Source: Pseudoneurospora amorphoporcata (lineage: Eukaryota; Ascomycota; Sordariomycetes; Sordariales; Sordariaceae). Taken from it: a stretch of DNA of 64,000 nt. Below the pieces are notes generated by a model. The model did not search any database. It was not told the origin of the DNA and saw only the letters and a program-made list of their open reading frames with translations. A program made the translations under genes and the position numbers. Within the stretch, counting starts at the first letter, position 1; the number at the start of each line of letters is the position of its first letter. Shown here one piece after another: positions 33,701-47,437 of this stretch. The DNA lies in assembly GCA_033297205.1 (NCBI GenBank), contig MU859176.1:47763-111762 (forward strand), given 5' to 3'.

Positions 33701-36700
33701 CTACAAGTACTCACTGCTCAGCTAGGTATACGACTGACCGGCTTCGGACCATCTACACCTTGACCTGTTCGCCGGTCTTCATCGAGATGAGCCCTTCGAG
33801 AGCCCTTCGGGGCCCCATGGCCCCCATACGTCTAATCTCTACGGCGTACTCGCATCATCTGATCAGCTTCCAGGCCACTGCTGTCTTTTTACCCATCATC
33901 AAGGGCTTTGGGCGGGTACGGCTCCGACTCATCGTTCAACAGTTGGTCCTTATCGAAGAGGTCGGCCCGAGAAACATGCTGAGCAACTTCCTATCAAGGT
34001 TCAATATTTCAAGCGGTGCATCAACAAATTCCTAGGTGCCTTGGGGGCAAAGCTGTTTCACGCAAAGCCGTGAGAGATTGACATGAGACTCATTCCCTCA
34101 CTCAATATTGGAATCATCTCGACGGTCGCAAGTGTTGTCGCCCTTTAATCTGAGCAACTGCGCCTTGAGTCTTCTGTTGCCTTGGGGTCTAACAGTTCGG
34201 GTACCATCACCACCATCAACTGCTTCAGTCGTGTTTCTGTTTCCTATCGAACCATGTTTCCCCTACGGCGAGTCCTCTATTCCTCGATCACGGCTTTCCA
34301 CCAATCACGAACCCGAAACTCGTTGTCTTCCATCCGTCTCCATATGTCGGACCAGGTTGCTTGAAGTCTCTCGCCTCCTGTGACTCGGCCTGTGCTGAGG
34401 GCTTCGAAATGTGCGGACTTATTTGACGCTTGGTCGAATTCTGAGGCAGGATGGCATTTTGGACTAGGCTCGTTCCGTGGAACCGAACTTGAGGCGGTGT
34501 CTAGTGCTTGAGGGCGTAGTCTGCCTCATCAACATCGTGCTCCACCAAAGACGCCTAAGGTTGCCCACCAGTCAACCCGTTGTTCTTTCCAAAGACCCTT
34601 CTTCATTACTCACTAACAACTTGCGCCTCAGGTGGAATATCTTTTCACGCCTTGCCCACCAACATGGTCAAAGAACTTCATTTGCCCGGTCCATGTTTCT
34701 CGTCCTGGTTGTCTTTAGATGCGAAGTGTTTGCGTGGGTCGGCGTATGGACATATTTCTTGCCTGATGTCTCTGCTGCGGGTTTGGATTCTTTAGATGAT
34801 CGACCCAAGCAACGCGTCAATGATTCGACCGAGCCCTTGAACAAGCCAAGTGGCGAGCGTGTTGGCCCGGTGTCCGTCTGTGCCTCCCTTCCATCTCTCT
34901 CCAAGTCGCCGTTGTTTTCGCCCGGCATTTTCTCGAATCTGGTTGAGCAATTGGGGTCAAGGGCACGGTAAGGAACTGTGGAGAGGCGAGCGAGGTCTTG
35001 TTATATTACTTCTCTCCCTTGCAGGTATATAAGGTTGGAAGGCTTGTGTGTGAAGCAGGTAAGACTATTGACGAGAAGATCACTCCTGTTTGAAAATTCA
35101 GCCACAAGCGTGGAAGTTTTGCTTTTATACCTCGTGGACGCGTGGACACTTTGCATTCCTTCCAAGGCCTCCCACGGTTCACACCAATATGGTGTCTTGG
35201 CGATGCAGCGCTATCCCAATGAGATCAGTCTCGATATCACCACTACGACCTCAACAGTCGAGCTAATGTACGTCTCACGGACCGTCAGAACTAAAGCTGC
35301 AGCATATCGATGATCGCTTAGAACCAGTCAGGTTCATCCGGAAAAGTCAACTGTCATTGCATGACAAACGACGTCCCGAATAAGGTTATTTCTCCGAAGT
35401 GGCTCGGAAACCCCTATGGATATGATGGGCAATTGTTTTCCCCATCATCGAGGCTGTATTGCCGTCCCAAATGCCCGACATCACCGCTTCAAATCCCAAG
35501 CTCGCCGGTCGTGTGGTTGACACCCCCTGATGGTTTTGTTGGGTTACCAGTTTCAGCTTGGCGGTGTGACACGCCGCTTTATAAGCCCACAAAAACCTCC
35601 AACCTATCGCGAACGACTTCGGTTGCTGACGTTCGCTGACCCTGCCGCCCGTGGGGAGTTTGTGCTTTTTGGTGGCGTCCTGCGGAACCGGTTCGAAGGG
35701 CATTCCGTGGGCCCAAGAGGAAGGTACTGTACAACACGTAGCCACCGGGTGGCTTGAGAGAAGGCCTAGAGCCGCACATGCAATCTTGATTGGAATATCT
35801 GTCACCACCTTCTGCCCTCCCTGATTCATCGCTTCGTGATTGAAGGTGTCCTCATGGCGATGTGCGGCATCCATGAGCGAGATTGAAGCGGCTGCTGGAT
35901 TGTTCATGACCAAGCAGAAGTGCAGGACGGGCTATGGCGCGTACAGTTTTGTTCGCTGAGAAGACTCCCAGAGGCTGATGAGCGAAACACACATACCGGG
36001 CATCCAACTGGGCTGTTCGATACCGACTGGCCTGGCTGATACTGAACTTGACTCTCGGCTTTCTGCTCTCTGGAAATCCCTCGAGGGGGAAAGCAACGCA
36101 AGTCACTACTGAAAAAGAAGAAGGATTACGACAGACTTTTCGAGGACTGTCTGATGATACGAATATTCATTTTTGTGTCGTTGCGCAGTACATAATTCAT
36201 GCCAGTGAATGTTGGTCTAACATCAGCATCGATTTCGTGGGACCTACATATCAATACAAGACACCACTCGGATGTTCAAAGGTTATCTTGGCGATTACTC
36301 CTGAGGATCTAGACGTCACGGCTGTATGCGAGAACCTTCAGCTTATTTGCACCATCGTTAAATGGGTTGGGAAGAGGCCAGGGATTACTTCTACAGTTAT
36401 CTCGGCCAATTTATAACTTATTCGTCACTCGGCCATAAAACATCAAAATATCATCATCACGAGGACCACTTCACTTTCTCAATCTAGCTTTGATGTGAAG
36501 CGACTCTTAGGTGTGATCAAATCTGCTGGTAAGGACGAGCTACCGACGAGTGACATGAACAAAAACATGTACCCGGGTGAGCCAGACCTAGCAGAACCAA
36601 GCCAAGAAGAGGCTTGCTTCGCTGACCCTCATCTCAGCCAGCCCCATCAACGGTTTGTGTGACCACTTCGGTCAAGCGCAAGCCACACCCTCCGCTGTGC

Positions 36701-38801
36701 TGATGTTGATATGTCGAACCTACCACCTACCAGTTCGCCTGCTACCGCTTCCACTCACTCGATTTGATTTTACTCAAGCCAATTCTGTTGCTGGATCGTT
36801 CCCAAGAAACCCCGCGACCCGCATAAACTCAGCAGAAGATTGGTCGAAGCCAGTTATACCCGGTGCTAACCTAGTTGAGTGAAATCAAATCGAGTGAGTG
36901 GAAGCGGTAGACCTACGTAAGGAAAAAGTTGCCGGAATGTGAAGAAAAACGGATACGGTAAGCAGTCCATAACGAACTTGCGATTTGAATCCCTGTCTGG
37001 TAAGGTGTGTTAGGTTTTCTCAGACAGTTCAATATTCCTCGGTAGTCACTCCCTGTTGTAGGTTGAGGTAGGTAAGTAGATAAGTAGAGGTACGGAAGCT
37101 AATTACAAATGGAAGGAGTCGCCGAAGGCTGAAGTGAAACTAGGTACCTATGAATGAGATGGATCACGACGGGAGGAAAGCTTGTAACGGACCTCAGGAG
37201 AAAACTGCAACCTACTGACATCCACACACACACTCTCCACGGGGTACGGAAGGAACGGATCAATTGGGGGAGCGTTGCTCATAACTTAACCAGATTACTT
37301 GTTCACTTGATCCCTACCTTCTGGTAACTAAATCGCTTGATGAACCAGGGATTCAGATTGCGATGCTTTTGGACCATCAACTGAAATATCCAATGGGCTT
37401 CCATGATGTTGAATCCTAATTTGAAGAAAGATATGGTGGCTAGCTAGCTGTAATCCGAATGCTAGCCAGGTAAAGATCTTGTACCAATGGCCTGGTTAGA
37501 GGTTGACAGAGCCTTCTGCATGAGTTTGATTGAGTTGTGGAACTTGGAGCAGCTACGATGTGAATAACTCGGGAAGGGCGAGGGCTTATGAAGAAACACA
37601 AGGCTACCTACTAGTGAGTGAAGCGATGATTAGAACGGGAAGAGGGAATACAAGAGAAAATGAGGTGAGAAAGCCAAGAAATTCTTGAACGTTTGGAAAT
37701 GTGAAGTTATTGCGTACCCATTATATATTTTCTCAGTAGACAAAGAACATGTTCATCAGAATACATCTTGACAAACCACTTCCTTGGATATCACCATGTA
37801 TGTGATATGTTTGACTAATGTGTGTTGACTGACTTATATCTTGTTTAAGTGCACAAAGAGCCTCTGTGTCATTTCGACTCGTACGACTCAATTTTCATGT
37901 TATGTTGATGCTCATGCCCTCATCTTCATCGGGTATCAATCAATCAGAAGAGTGATGATGATCATGAGCTTTCCCTTGCAGTCATTTGAGCTCAATACTC
38001 CCAGAGAAAAGTACAGTGCAAGCGCAGTTCAGAAGATTTAAGACAGAGACAACTAAGGAAACAACAAAACCAACAAGAGATACACAACGGGTGGATTTGG
38101 ATGGGCAGTTTGCGCATAACATGTATTCCCCAGCATGCCGATGAATGGTATCGTATATAAACATCTGCTTGTGCAAGATCCAAACATTTGTGCTCCGCTT
38201 CCTTCCATTTGCTTTCCAGTTTCCACACAACGCACTTCGCAACCGCAACCACAAGTATGCTCATCCGCCCATTTTCGACCTTCGTTCCTTCCTTATGCCA
38301 GTACCAGCTGGTGACTAGCAAGCACGATAACACACAATTCCAACGAAGTCCTCCTTGCTACTAACTTCGTTGTAACACCTCTTCGAAACCCCCTTACACA
38401 CAACTTGGCGTGCTTTCTTGCATCCCGCCCTCCGCTCCTTTCAATTACTTCCTGACACTTCCACTCTTGGTACTCGTGTGCTCTGTATATCCTTCGATCT
38501 TTATCCCCTGGGCATCGACCTAGTAGTCGTGCACGCTTCACATTCCCAGGCGTGCTCGTCTGGGCCAATCGTACGGTACGGAGACTGTGCGGTACTGGGA
38601 AGACCCTGTCTGCAGATAGCAGCCGAGACGCAAGAACGAACGACCATCGCAATGACTCTGAGCATGAGACTCTGTTGAAATGAGTTCCATTGCCTTGCGC
38701 TCTTGGTAGTAATGGAAATGAAGCTGAGATGATTGGACTCAATGAGCCGTCAACTGAAGCTTCGCAACAGCAAACCTAGTTCCCGATCCGTTCGATCATC
38801 A
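30718..38801. other. eight-kilobase stretch without a convincing gene
   Basis: Both strands were read. Open frames stay below about 210 codons, overlap on opposite strands and show no domain. A segment near 36,222-36,410 (+) faintly recalls the start of a retroelement integrase core (SIDFVGP), but it is too short to call. One MITE lies at 36745-36907. The part from about 36.9 to 38.8 kb is more A/T-rich. It may hold the long promoter of the 1004-aa gene, the 3' region of the histidine kinase and non-coding transcripts. Confidence 0.5.
36745..36907. mobile_element. MITE, 163 bp (type B, copy 2, inverted)
   Basis: 33-bp TIRs with one mismatch, starting CCGCTTCCACTCACTCGATT. TA lies at 36743-36744 and 36908-36909. 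The reverse complement of its interior aligns with the copy at 20056-20219 (GGGTATAACTGGCTTCGACC, then TATGCGGGTCGC). Differences between the copies are largely C/T and G/A transitions, consistent with ageing or RIP-type mutation. It has no coding capacity. Confidence 0.88.
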
Positions 38802-41800
38802 CTATGGCTCTCCATCGTACTTGAGAACCAACTCTTCGATCTTGGGTATCAACTCGGGTAGTCTGAACGGCTTGGAAATGACGTCATCCTACACAGGAGA
38901 AAAATCGGTCAGCGGACAATCCTTCGCTCTTTTCTTTTTTCCCGGAAACAAAGCCCTTGATCAGCGGAGGGAGGGAGAAAAAAAAAACTTACCACACCAG
39001 CGGCCCTGGCACTTTCGACCTGCTCAGGCCGTGCGTACGCAGTGACGGCAATAATAGGAATATGTCGCGTAATGACGCCCGCATCTTCTAGACGACGAAT
39101 TTCGCGAGTGCAGCTCATTCCGTCCATGACCGGCATTTCGAGGTCCATGAGGATGACAGAAATGTTCTTGTTATTTTCTTCACCATTGAGGGCGTCATCG
39201 GTACCACCATCGCTTGCGGGCTTCTTGTTGCTTTTCGGGAGAGCTGATGCAGCCTCGTCCGTCGCAGCGATCTCCTGATTCCAGAAGCGAGACTTGCTCA
39301 ACTCCATCAAGGCCTCTCCGCCATGGTTGGCCACGAACGTGTTATTCCCCGACAATTGCAATTGACGTTGCAACACTCTCTGGTTCACCAAATTATCTTC
39401 GACGATGAGGACGTCGAGGGATCTTGTCTGAGTGACGTCCGTGAGGGCGGGAGCAGATTGTGTCCTGGTAGGTGCCGGATGTGACCGGCCGTGCCCGAGC
39501 AGAGAAAATGCGGCTGATCCTGATGACCCGTGGCTGATCTGAGCTTGAGTTAGGGAATTGACACGCTGCTGGAGTGGCTGTATGGACATCGAGTTGTCGA
39601 CAACAGTCTGAACCGGCTGCGGGTTCTCCGCTTTACGACTTTTCACATAGAAAGCAAATGTGCTTCCTTCGCCCTTCTCGGAATAGACTCCAATCTGGCC
39701 GCCTTGCAACTCGGTTAGTATCCGGCAGATGAAGAGGCCTAGCCCAGAGCCGCCGTATTGGACGTGGGTTCGGGGGCTGGTCTGGGAAAATCGCTGGAAG
39801 AGGATCTTCTTCTCGTTCTCATCAAGACCCGGCCCGGTGTCTGAAACTGCCAAGTGCAAATTGATCTTCTCGCCGGTAGCCCACTCTGCGTCGTCCGTAA
39901 GATCGTCTTGGTCTGGATGCCGTGGCGGGAAATACGAAAGGCCGGCTGACGACACATCTTTTGAGGCCCCTAAGTTGATGGTGATGGCCCGTATCGGCCG
40001 GCCCTGGGTGAACTTGATGGCGTTGGTCATAAGGTTGATGAGAACCTGTTTTAGGCGTGACGGGTCCAGCTTCACCCAGTCAACTTCGAGATTGCGATAG
40101 GACTGTTCGATCAGGAAATGACCCTTGATGTCATTGGAGTTGAGTTCGGCTTCAAACATCTTCAGAACTTCCTCTACAACCTGGACTGGCTGAACATCGA
40201 CTGGTGTCACAAGCAAGAGTTGCGAGTCGAGTTTTGAGAGGGTCAAGATGTCGTCGACGATTCGCTTCTGGTGGCTAGCGCAGAGGGAAATGGTGTTGGC
40301 GGCTTCCAAGCAGCTATCAACCAGCGTCTCCAAAGTGTCAGGCGCCCGGAATGCCGGATCCTCTTGCCGGTACTTGTTAAGTCCCGAGGCAATTTCGTCG
40401 GCACACTGAAGAATGGCACTAAGGGGATTTCTCATTTCGTGGCTGGTGATGTCGATGAAGTTCTCTTGTTGGCGCTTGAGTTCAACTGCCTCATCGCGTC
40501 TTCGTTTCTGGAAATCCTCGGCCCACTTTTGCTGCGAGATATCGGTTATACATCCGAAGATGCTCTTGAGTTCACCGGTTTCGTCTCGTTCGGGGTACGC
40601 GCTCATTAGTGCCCACGTATCAACGGTGTGGCCATCGACAATTTTCCGCGTGCCGTTAAATCGAAATTCGTAAGTCACCGGCACCTTCTCCTCGACCAAA
40701 TGACGCCAGACATTCACGACACCTTCGCGGTCTTCGTCCCTTATGCTCTGCATCCAAGCGTCGAGGGTGCTTGCACTCCGCTCATGTCCGGATATCCTCC
40801 ACCACATCTCGTTACAGTAGTTGATACGTCCATGGCTATCGGCGATGAACAAACCGACAGGGCCAAGTTCCGCCATGCGGGCAAAGCGATACTCACTCTC
40901 AACAGCCTCTTGCGTTCGAAGATGAAGCTGCATTGAAAGCTGCTGCCTATCCAGAGCAGCCAAGCGTGCAGCCCGCTGGCCGCGCTTGATCTCCTCCTCG
41001 AACAAGACCACAGACGCCATGGATGTCGCAAGTTGGCGGGAGAGTAGGTTGACAAACAGCTGGTAATCCTCATCGTACTGTCGTCGGGGGTTAACACCAA
41101 GTACAATAAATCCAACAACCATGTCCCCAGCCGTCGTGGGATGGACGGGGAAGACAACAATAGTCCGACAGGGGTCACCAAATCCTCTCCAGTCAAACCC
41201 TTCGATCAACTCGGTGGGTAGGCTGCCATCGCTTTCGGTCAGAATAACGGGATTGTTTGGATGTGCCATGGAGTCTCTCATATATGGCGCAAAACCCTCA
41301 TCGCTGGTCCGCAAATCAATTGACTGAATAGCAGTGGGATGTCCCTCGGGAACACCGACGGAGCCCTCCAGTGTGATCTGGGGTGGATTCGTGACACTGC
41401 CAGAGTTGATAGACGCGACCTCGCTTTCGTTATCCTCCGCAACCGAATAGATGAGGGCAAAGGGCACATCGAGTCCATTGTACTCCAGACCCTGCTGAAG
41501 CAAACCCCAGAAGCCTTTCACGTCGCGAGCCTCCGACGTCTTTACTCCCACCTCGCGAAGGGTCAGCATCCGCCGCTCGTTTATCTTCCGCCGGGTATTT
41601 TCGAAGGCTGGATTGTATAGTGCGACAACCCCGCCGTCACCGCCGACCAACGGGATAATCGCCCAGTTGAAAAAGGTTTCCTCCAAAAACCCATGCCGAG
41701 TTATGAACAGCCCGTCATCATGTTTCATCGTCGCGTTACCATCATTCCACGCGGCATCCAAGATTGGTCCGATCTCGTCCCAAATCTCCGGCCATGCATC

Positions 41801-43528
41801 TTTGTACTTGGCGCCCATCAATCGCGGATGCTTCTTCCCGGCAAGTGCAATGTAGGCTTCGTTGTAGATGGCGACAAACTCCTCGCCCCAATACAGCGCT
41901 GCCGGATGGGGGCTGCCCATGATCATATTCGACATGATGCGCAAATCCGCCGGCCACTCCTCCACAGGTCCCAAGGGGGTAGATGCCCAGTCAATAGAGC
42001 GCGCGAAGCGGTGATGAGGGCCAAGATTCGGGTCGTCGGCAGGAATTCGGGTCCAGTCGAAAGTTGTATAAATCTGCGAGAGGGGGAGTACCATGGGCAG
42101 CTCGTTCAGGCCTGCCAGGGAGGTGTCAATGATGGTCCTCGAAGGGCTCCTAGGCTCCGAATAAGACCTTGGGCGCGGCGAGCCAACCTCCTCCATTAGG
42201 CCAAAGTAATCGACAGCATCTCCACGCTCGGGCGACAGTTCGCGGGCTGACACTGAGCCGCGTGAACTCCGGCTCAGTACTGGGGGCATCTGTGTTACGG
42301 GGCTCGGCGTCGTCGGAGTCTCGGAGACAACGTTGCTATGTCCAGTAACAACTCGGAACCGCTTTCTGAGAGTCGAACACGTCCAATCGATACCGCCAAA
42401 CGTTATGCATGTCGGAGCCAAACCGTTCGATTCCGTGTTTGCCTCGGGGTTGATTATCCAATGCTTGAAATGGGCGAAGTCAAAATTATCTGCTTCTGCG
42501 TCCGCCGTGTCCCCATTAAGGAGTTCCAAAACACTAGTTGAGGCTTTGAGGGAAGGGTTAGCATACACGATATGCAACAAGCCCGAGCTGGCATTTAAAG
42601 GGTTTCCAAGGTCGACGATAAATACCGGCCTGGGGTCTTGGTCCAGGAGTTCAGTGGCGGGTATGGCCTGAAGCGCTGGTGCCACTATTGCGAGAGGCCT
42701 GCCATCCGGACTGCGCATCGTGGCATCTAGCGATTCTGATGAAGTCCAGCTTCCTGGTGTGCTGGAAGACCTGTTTGAACCCTGCGCCGTGGTAGTGGTG
42801 ACATGACCCTTCGGCAGGCGCAGGGTCGTAACCCCATCCTGCGTATCTTGAACGCTACTCATGATGGAAGCGGCAGTGCCGTTTGCGAAGAAGGTGTACA
42901 TGCGGGGAGTCGGATGTTTTTGTTTTGCTCGGTGCGAGAAGAAAAGAGGAGACGAGACTCCGGGCACGGGGGAAACGAGTTCGTCGGGGGTGTGTGGTAA
43001 GGGTGGTAGGTGAATACTGCCGGGTGCCACTAAGCGCGGTTTTTTCGAGGGGGGATCGAACGGTCGCAACTCTTGTTTGTCCTCGGCGATGATCCTTTTT
43101 CCTAGTGTAAGCTGCGCGCCTCTTGGTCCAACTTCGAAGGGTGGTGTTGCTAACGGCTGCGGGTGGCCAAAGTGCCCCGAGAGAGGTGGAATCGAGAGAG
43201 CACCAAGATGTTCGTGAGGCGCCTTGTTGGCTATCGGACCATACCGTTCGCTATCCGGCGCCCAGACGCCTGGGAATCTTCCGTCCTGAGTGCCAGCAGT
43301 TAGGCCTGAGAGGTGGTGAGTTTTCGTCCCGTCTTTTGTCTGGAAATGGTTGAGATGAGTAACCTGGACCGAGCGACCAGATGCCGGAGGGATGGAGGTC
43401 AACGGTTGAAAGGGATCTCCGGAAGCCGTCGTCGTGATACCAAAGGCAGAAGCTTTGGGAAGGTCTGCACCCGGATTGATAACGTCCTCAGCGGAAGTTC
43501 GGGACTTGTTCGTATCTTGCAGAGTCAT
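38802..43528 (-). CDS. dcc-1: hybrid histidine kinase with PAS domain and receiver
   Basis: Two exons: 38993-43528 and 38802-38888 (104-bp intron), 1540 aa. The last 28 residues, with the receiver lysine K1518 in DDVISKPF, come only from the small second exon. The long N-terminal region is disordered, followed by a PAS-like block (GSPHPAALYWGEEFVAIYNE), a GAF-like region and a PAS domain (GPVGLFIADSHGRINYCNE). The kinase core has H-box H1030 in ITSHEMRNPLSAIL, N-box LINLMTNAIKF, G-boxes DTGPGL and GGSGLGLFI. The receiver has VEDNLVNQ, phospho-acceptor D1462 in LMDLEMPVMDG and the conserved Thr in IAVTAYA. It would signal through a phosphotransfer protein to response regulators. The first ATG gives MTLQDTNKS; the frame is open 61 codons further 5' without an ATG. 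The symbol rests on memory of Neurospora gene order and is moderately sure. Confidence 0.95.
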
Positions 43529-45059
43529 GAAGGGGGTCGGTGAGGAAGAGGAGTCTCCCGCTAATTCGAAGCGGCGCTTACGGCACAGAGACGGGCCGCA
43601 CCAAACCTTACTGCCTTGCGCGAAGGACAGACGGGAATCGGAGCCGAGATCGCCTTTGGCACCAAGTCGATCGCTGAGGGCGGTCGTGGAGGTTGGGTGA
43701 CGGATGGGCACAAGAGAAGCTCATGCAATAGGTTGACGAACCAGGACTGGGGCCATGGAATGGAAACGGCGCAAATTCGTCAAAATTCTGGGGTTGGCAA
43801 AGGCTGAAGACGTGGAGCCGGTGCGGGAGCCGAAGAGGGCAGCGGAGATATGGAGAGATATGTACGTGTTGCTAGGTCTGAGGAGTGCTTTGCTGGTTTG
43901 GCTCCCTTGTTGAATCCCAGCGAGGAATGGTAGCTGGGAGTTGAGGTGGAGCAAGACCGAGCTGGAGCTTGGAGCTGGGAACTGGGATGTGGAAGCTCGG
44001 AACTAGAACCTCTTGCCTCGAAAATCGTCTTGGGCCTGCCAGATCGGATTCAGAGCAGGTGATCAACCACTTTTTTGCTATTTTCCCCCTTCCCGTGGTG
44101 GTTTGACACCTCTGGTAGTGCGACGGGCGCCCAATGTCTCTCTTGCGTATCAACAACCACCAACTCTCAACCCAATCTCAGGTATTAGCGGTCGAGTTTG
44201 AAGCTACCACCTGCGGCTTTTTGCTAACCTCAGGTCTTACTCTAGGCAGGTCTTTATAAAGGATGACGGAGAGAGCTGAGAGTGTTGGGTTCCCTCTCTT
44301 GGCACACTTTTCCAGGTTGTTTCGTCTTGTTGGTCGGAGGTGTCTCCGTCTTTACAGTCTCGGTGACGGATCTCTTTGCTGTGATTTTGGACAGACGAGA
44401 GTTCACGCTGTCCACGGGGAGAGGTAAGAACACAGACCCGAGGGTTCGATCTTGACTCTCCTACTCACGTGGTCTCGCTGGCACACCTCGGGGGAATGAG
44501 AGTGTCAACCGGACACGTTCTTCAAAGTGAGGAAGGTGAGTGGCTGGTTCAGCAATAGTTCCGATGCCACCGCTTTCCAGAGATCCAAAATGCCAACAGG
44601 CGAAGGGCAGCAATAAAAAGGGGGTAGGTAACAAAGGGATACGTCTCGCAGCTAGTGAGAGAGGCGTAAGGTAACGTATGGAGTATGGATTGCGTGTAGA
44701 TTTTGTGTAGTAGGTAGAGGTCACGGTAGGTATCACCGTATTTCCAAACTGGGAGTCCACGTCCACGTCCACAGTCGTCTCGCACAGACGACGGAACTGA
44801 CAGAGCTGAGACGGACCAGGCACGAAGACCTAGGACCGATAGAGAAAGAGGGTGTCAAGAATGGAGATGAGAGAAGTGAGGTAATACGTAGGTAGGTAGC
44901 TAAGTAGCGGATATGTGGGCGAGAGGGCAGCAGGCCGGGGGAGGATGATGATGGATGGAACCTCAAGGCATGCCCGGCGTCGCAGGATGCCAGTGGCAGA
45001 CGGCAGAGGTCGTCGGGTCGGGCAGGCGTGGGAGAGTGAGTCCAATGTCGAGGTATACG

Positions 45060-45080
45060 GGTGTGTGTGTGTGTGTGTGT
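45060..45080. repeat. (GT)10 microsatellite
   Basis: Ten GT units within the upstream region of the histidine kinase gene. Confidence 0.9.
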
Positions 45081-45741
45081 CGCCGAAGGCGGTTTGAGTT
45101 TTGGATGGACGTCTCTGCCAATGTCCCGCCGCTGCGTTCCATACAATGGCGCGAAACCGAGCACGGGCCTAGAGTGTAAGGTAAGGTTCTGTAAGGTACC
45201 GATACCGTTCGATCTAGTGTCGTGTGCTGCAAAAGGGATACTTGATGCAGTACTGAATGGTGTCACGCGGAAACACCAACCGTCATGGCGGTATCGTATC
45301 TCGTCTTGGGTGCGTCTGCGGCTGCTGTCTTTGAGCCTGCCTAGATAGGAACAGATCACGATCGGGACTTGGAAGATACAAGGTTGATGGCCGCTTCGGC
45401 AGCCAGACCGGTGATGAAAAATGCTTGGGCAGACTCCAGCAAAGTCGTCCCCCCCTCCCCCCCGTTCTTGCCTTGAAATCACACTTGGTGCGAGTCTCCA
45501 CGGGGGAAAGGGCGAAGAGACGGGGAGCCACAAACAAGCCAAGCAGAGACAGCCAAGCAGGGATGGCGGCGGTCGACGACGGTCCAGAGCACAATGTTTC
45601 CGTCTCGTATAATTTGGCGTGCTGTGGGCCACCCACCAACCAACCATTGCATCCATACCTCGTCTGTACCTACGTACTTGGAACAGCAATGCATTCATTC
45701 ATTCGACCATTACAGAAGCCAACCAATGTGCCCCCATCATC

Positions 45742-45745
<4 letters not shown>

Positions 45746-45772
<27 letters not shown>
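45746..45772. repeat. poly(T) tract, 27 bp
   Basis: Uninterrupted T-run in intergenic DNA, with no associated element seen. Confidence 0.9.
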
Positions 45773-47386
45773 GTTCTTTACTTTTTACTTGCTACGGAAT
45801 CCATGACTTTTCTATGCAAGGAACATGGAAGACAAATTGGAGGAAGATGGGGGAAAAAGAAAAAAAACGAAAGAAAGAAAAAGTTACATTGCGATGACCC
45901 GCCGCCGCCGCAACCTGACACATCCCGAATAAGAGCAACATCGGCTGGCAATACGGAATATGTTGTGCACTTCGCGCAGGCGTTGCGGCACATCACATGT
46001 ACAGTGTTCTCATCATTGACAAACGGCGCCTTCGAGACGGCTTGCTCGTAACAACGAACTTCAAATCTCAATCTGTCATGGCCGGGTCAATTCCTACACT
46101 AGGGCGCAACTTTTGAGGCTGTCGGTGAGGGCCCAAAAACACCACTGCGAGATCTGTGCTGGACTACATACTGCATCCAGGGCAGATCTGCTCAGTCCGT
46201 ACCTACTTCCAATCAACATCGCCTTTACCCTCTGCCGGCCTCCGCAAAGGACCGTCAATCCTCCAAACCCTCTCCATAGTCCATCACGACTCGCATGTTC
46301 TTTACCAAAACCGATCGAGATACAGGGCTGCGGTGTGCAGGACGACAGAGAGAGATGGACAGTTGGTCACGTAGTGTACCGCTGACAAGCTATTATTGCT
46401 TTTCCAGCCATGATTGCCACCCCGTCCGGCGCGTCGATGTCACCTTCTCACCGGCCGCTTGGTCCGTGCCGACCTTGACAAAGTTCCATTGCGTTGCAAC
46501 AGAGGCTCAAGAGGAGCTGTCCGTTCCAAGGCTTTTGTTTCAATACCAAAATTACGTATCGTGGCCCCCCTCAGTGGCTTCCAAGGCCGGCCTCGTCTTG
46601 TCTTGTTTGTAACACTCCATGACAGGCTCGGAAGGAGACAGGCAGCTGGCTCGGCTGGCTGAGACAATTGTGCGGTTGTGCCAGCCTGCGATTGATGGGC
46701 CCCGCCAATCTCACGTTCTGGAAGGGCCCATTCCTGGGTGCGTGAATTCTGGGCGGACCGATCTGTCCAATGCCGTGAGTCTGCTGTTGCCCAGCACTCC
46801 CATCTTCGCTGTGTACTTAAGAACCGTACGTAAAAAAAAAGACAAGACAAAATCCATACCTCTATGTGGCCTTCTTCTTTTCTTTCCAGTTGTTGAGAAC
46901 TGACTTCCAAGGCATGGCTTCGATTCCGATCTGGGGATACTGACCTGAGGAGGAGCTTATGGCGTACCTAATCTCTGAACAGAGCTGTGAGTATTCAAAA
47001 ATCCCATAAGCAACAAGACCGATTTTTTGTCGAATCCCATCCCGAACAATGCCGCCTTGTCCACTTGGAGCCCCCAACCTACCTTACACTTGCCGGGTTC
47101 CCAGGTGTGCCAGGTCCCTCGGTCCCGATAGTGGCGGGCAGCAACTAAGTAGTAAGTTCGGCAAAAGCGATAGACCAAACCCGTCCACGAAACAAAACAC
47201 GCGCATGCCAGCTCAACCGACCACCGACATGCCAACCGATCCGGAAGAGGTTGAAAATTTCAATACTTTCGCGTGCGAACACCCAAAGACTCCACGACCG
47301 GACCGCCGATCTTGGGCCTGAAATTCTCGGGCATCGAACGGAATGCACTCCGGAGTTGTGAGATTGCAAACATGTCACTTTTGGGG

Positions 47387-47436
<50 letters not shown>
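47387..47436. repeat. poly(A) tract, 50 bp
   Basis: Fifty consecutive A residues, the longest homopolymer in the window. No open frame of a LINE or SINE body is recognisable on its 5' side. Assembly length may be imprecise. Confidence 0.88.

Positions 47437-47437
<1 letters not shown>

Noticed and set aside
36222..36416. Possible retroelement integrase fragment (WSNISIDFVGP)
   Set aside because: Only a few residues recall the integrase core. There is no zinc finger, no catalytic triad spacing and no LTR nearby.
44733..45698. 321-codon minus-strand frame
   Set aside because: Its Arg/Ser/Pro/His-rich composition is driven by pyrimidine-rich DNA and a GT repeat; no domain or splice support.
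47387..47436. A50 tract as a retrotransposon tail
   Set aside because: No element body or target duplication could be found next to it.
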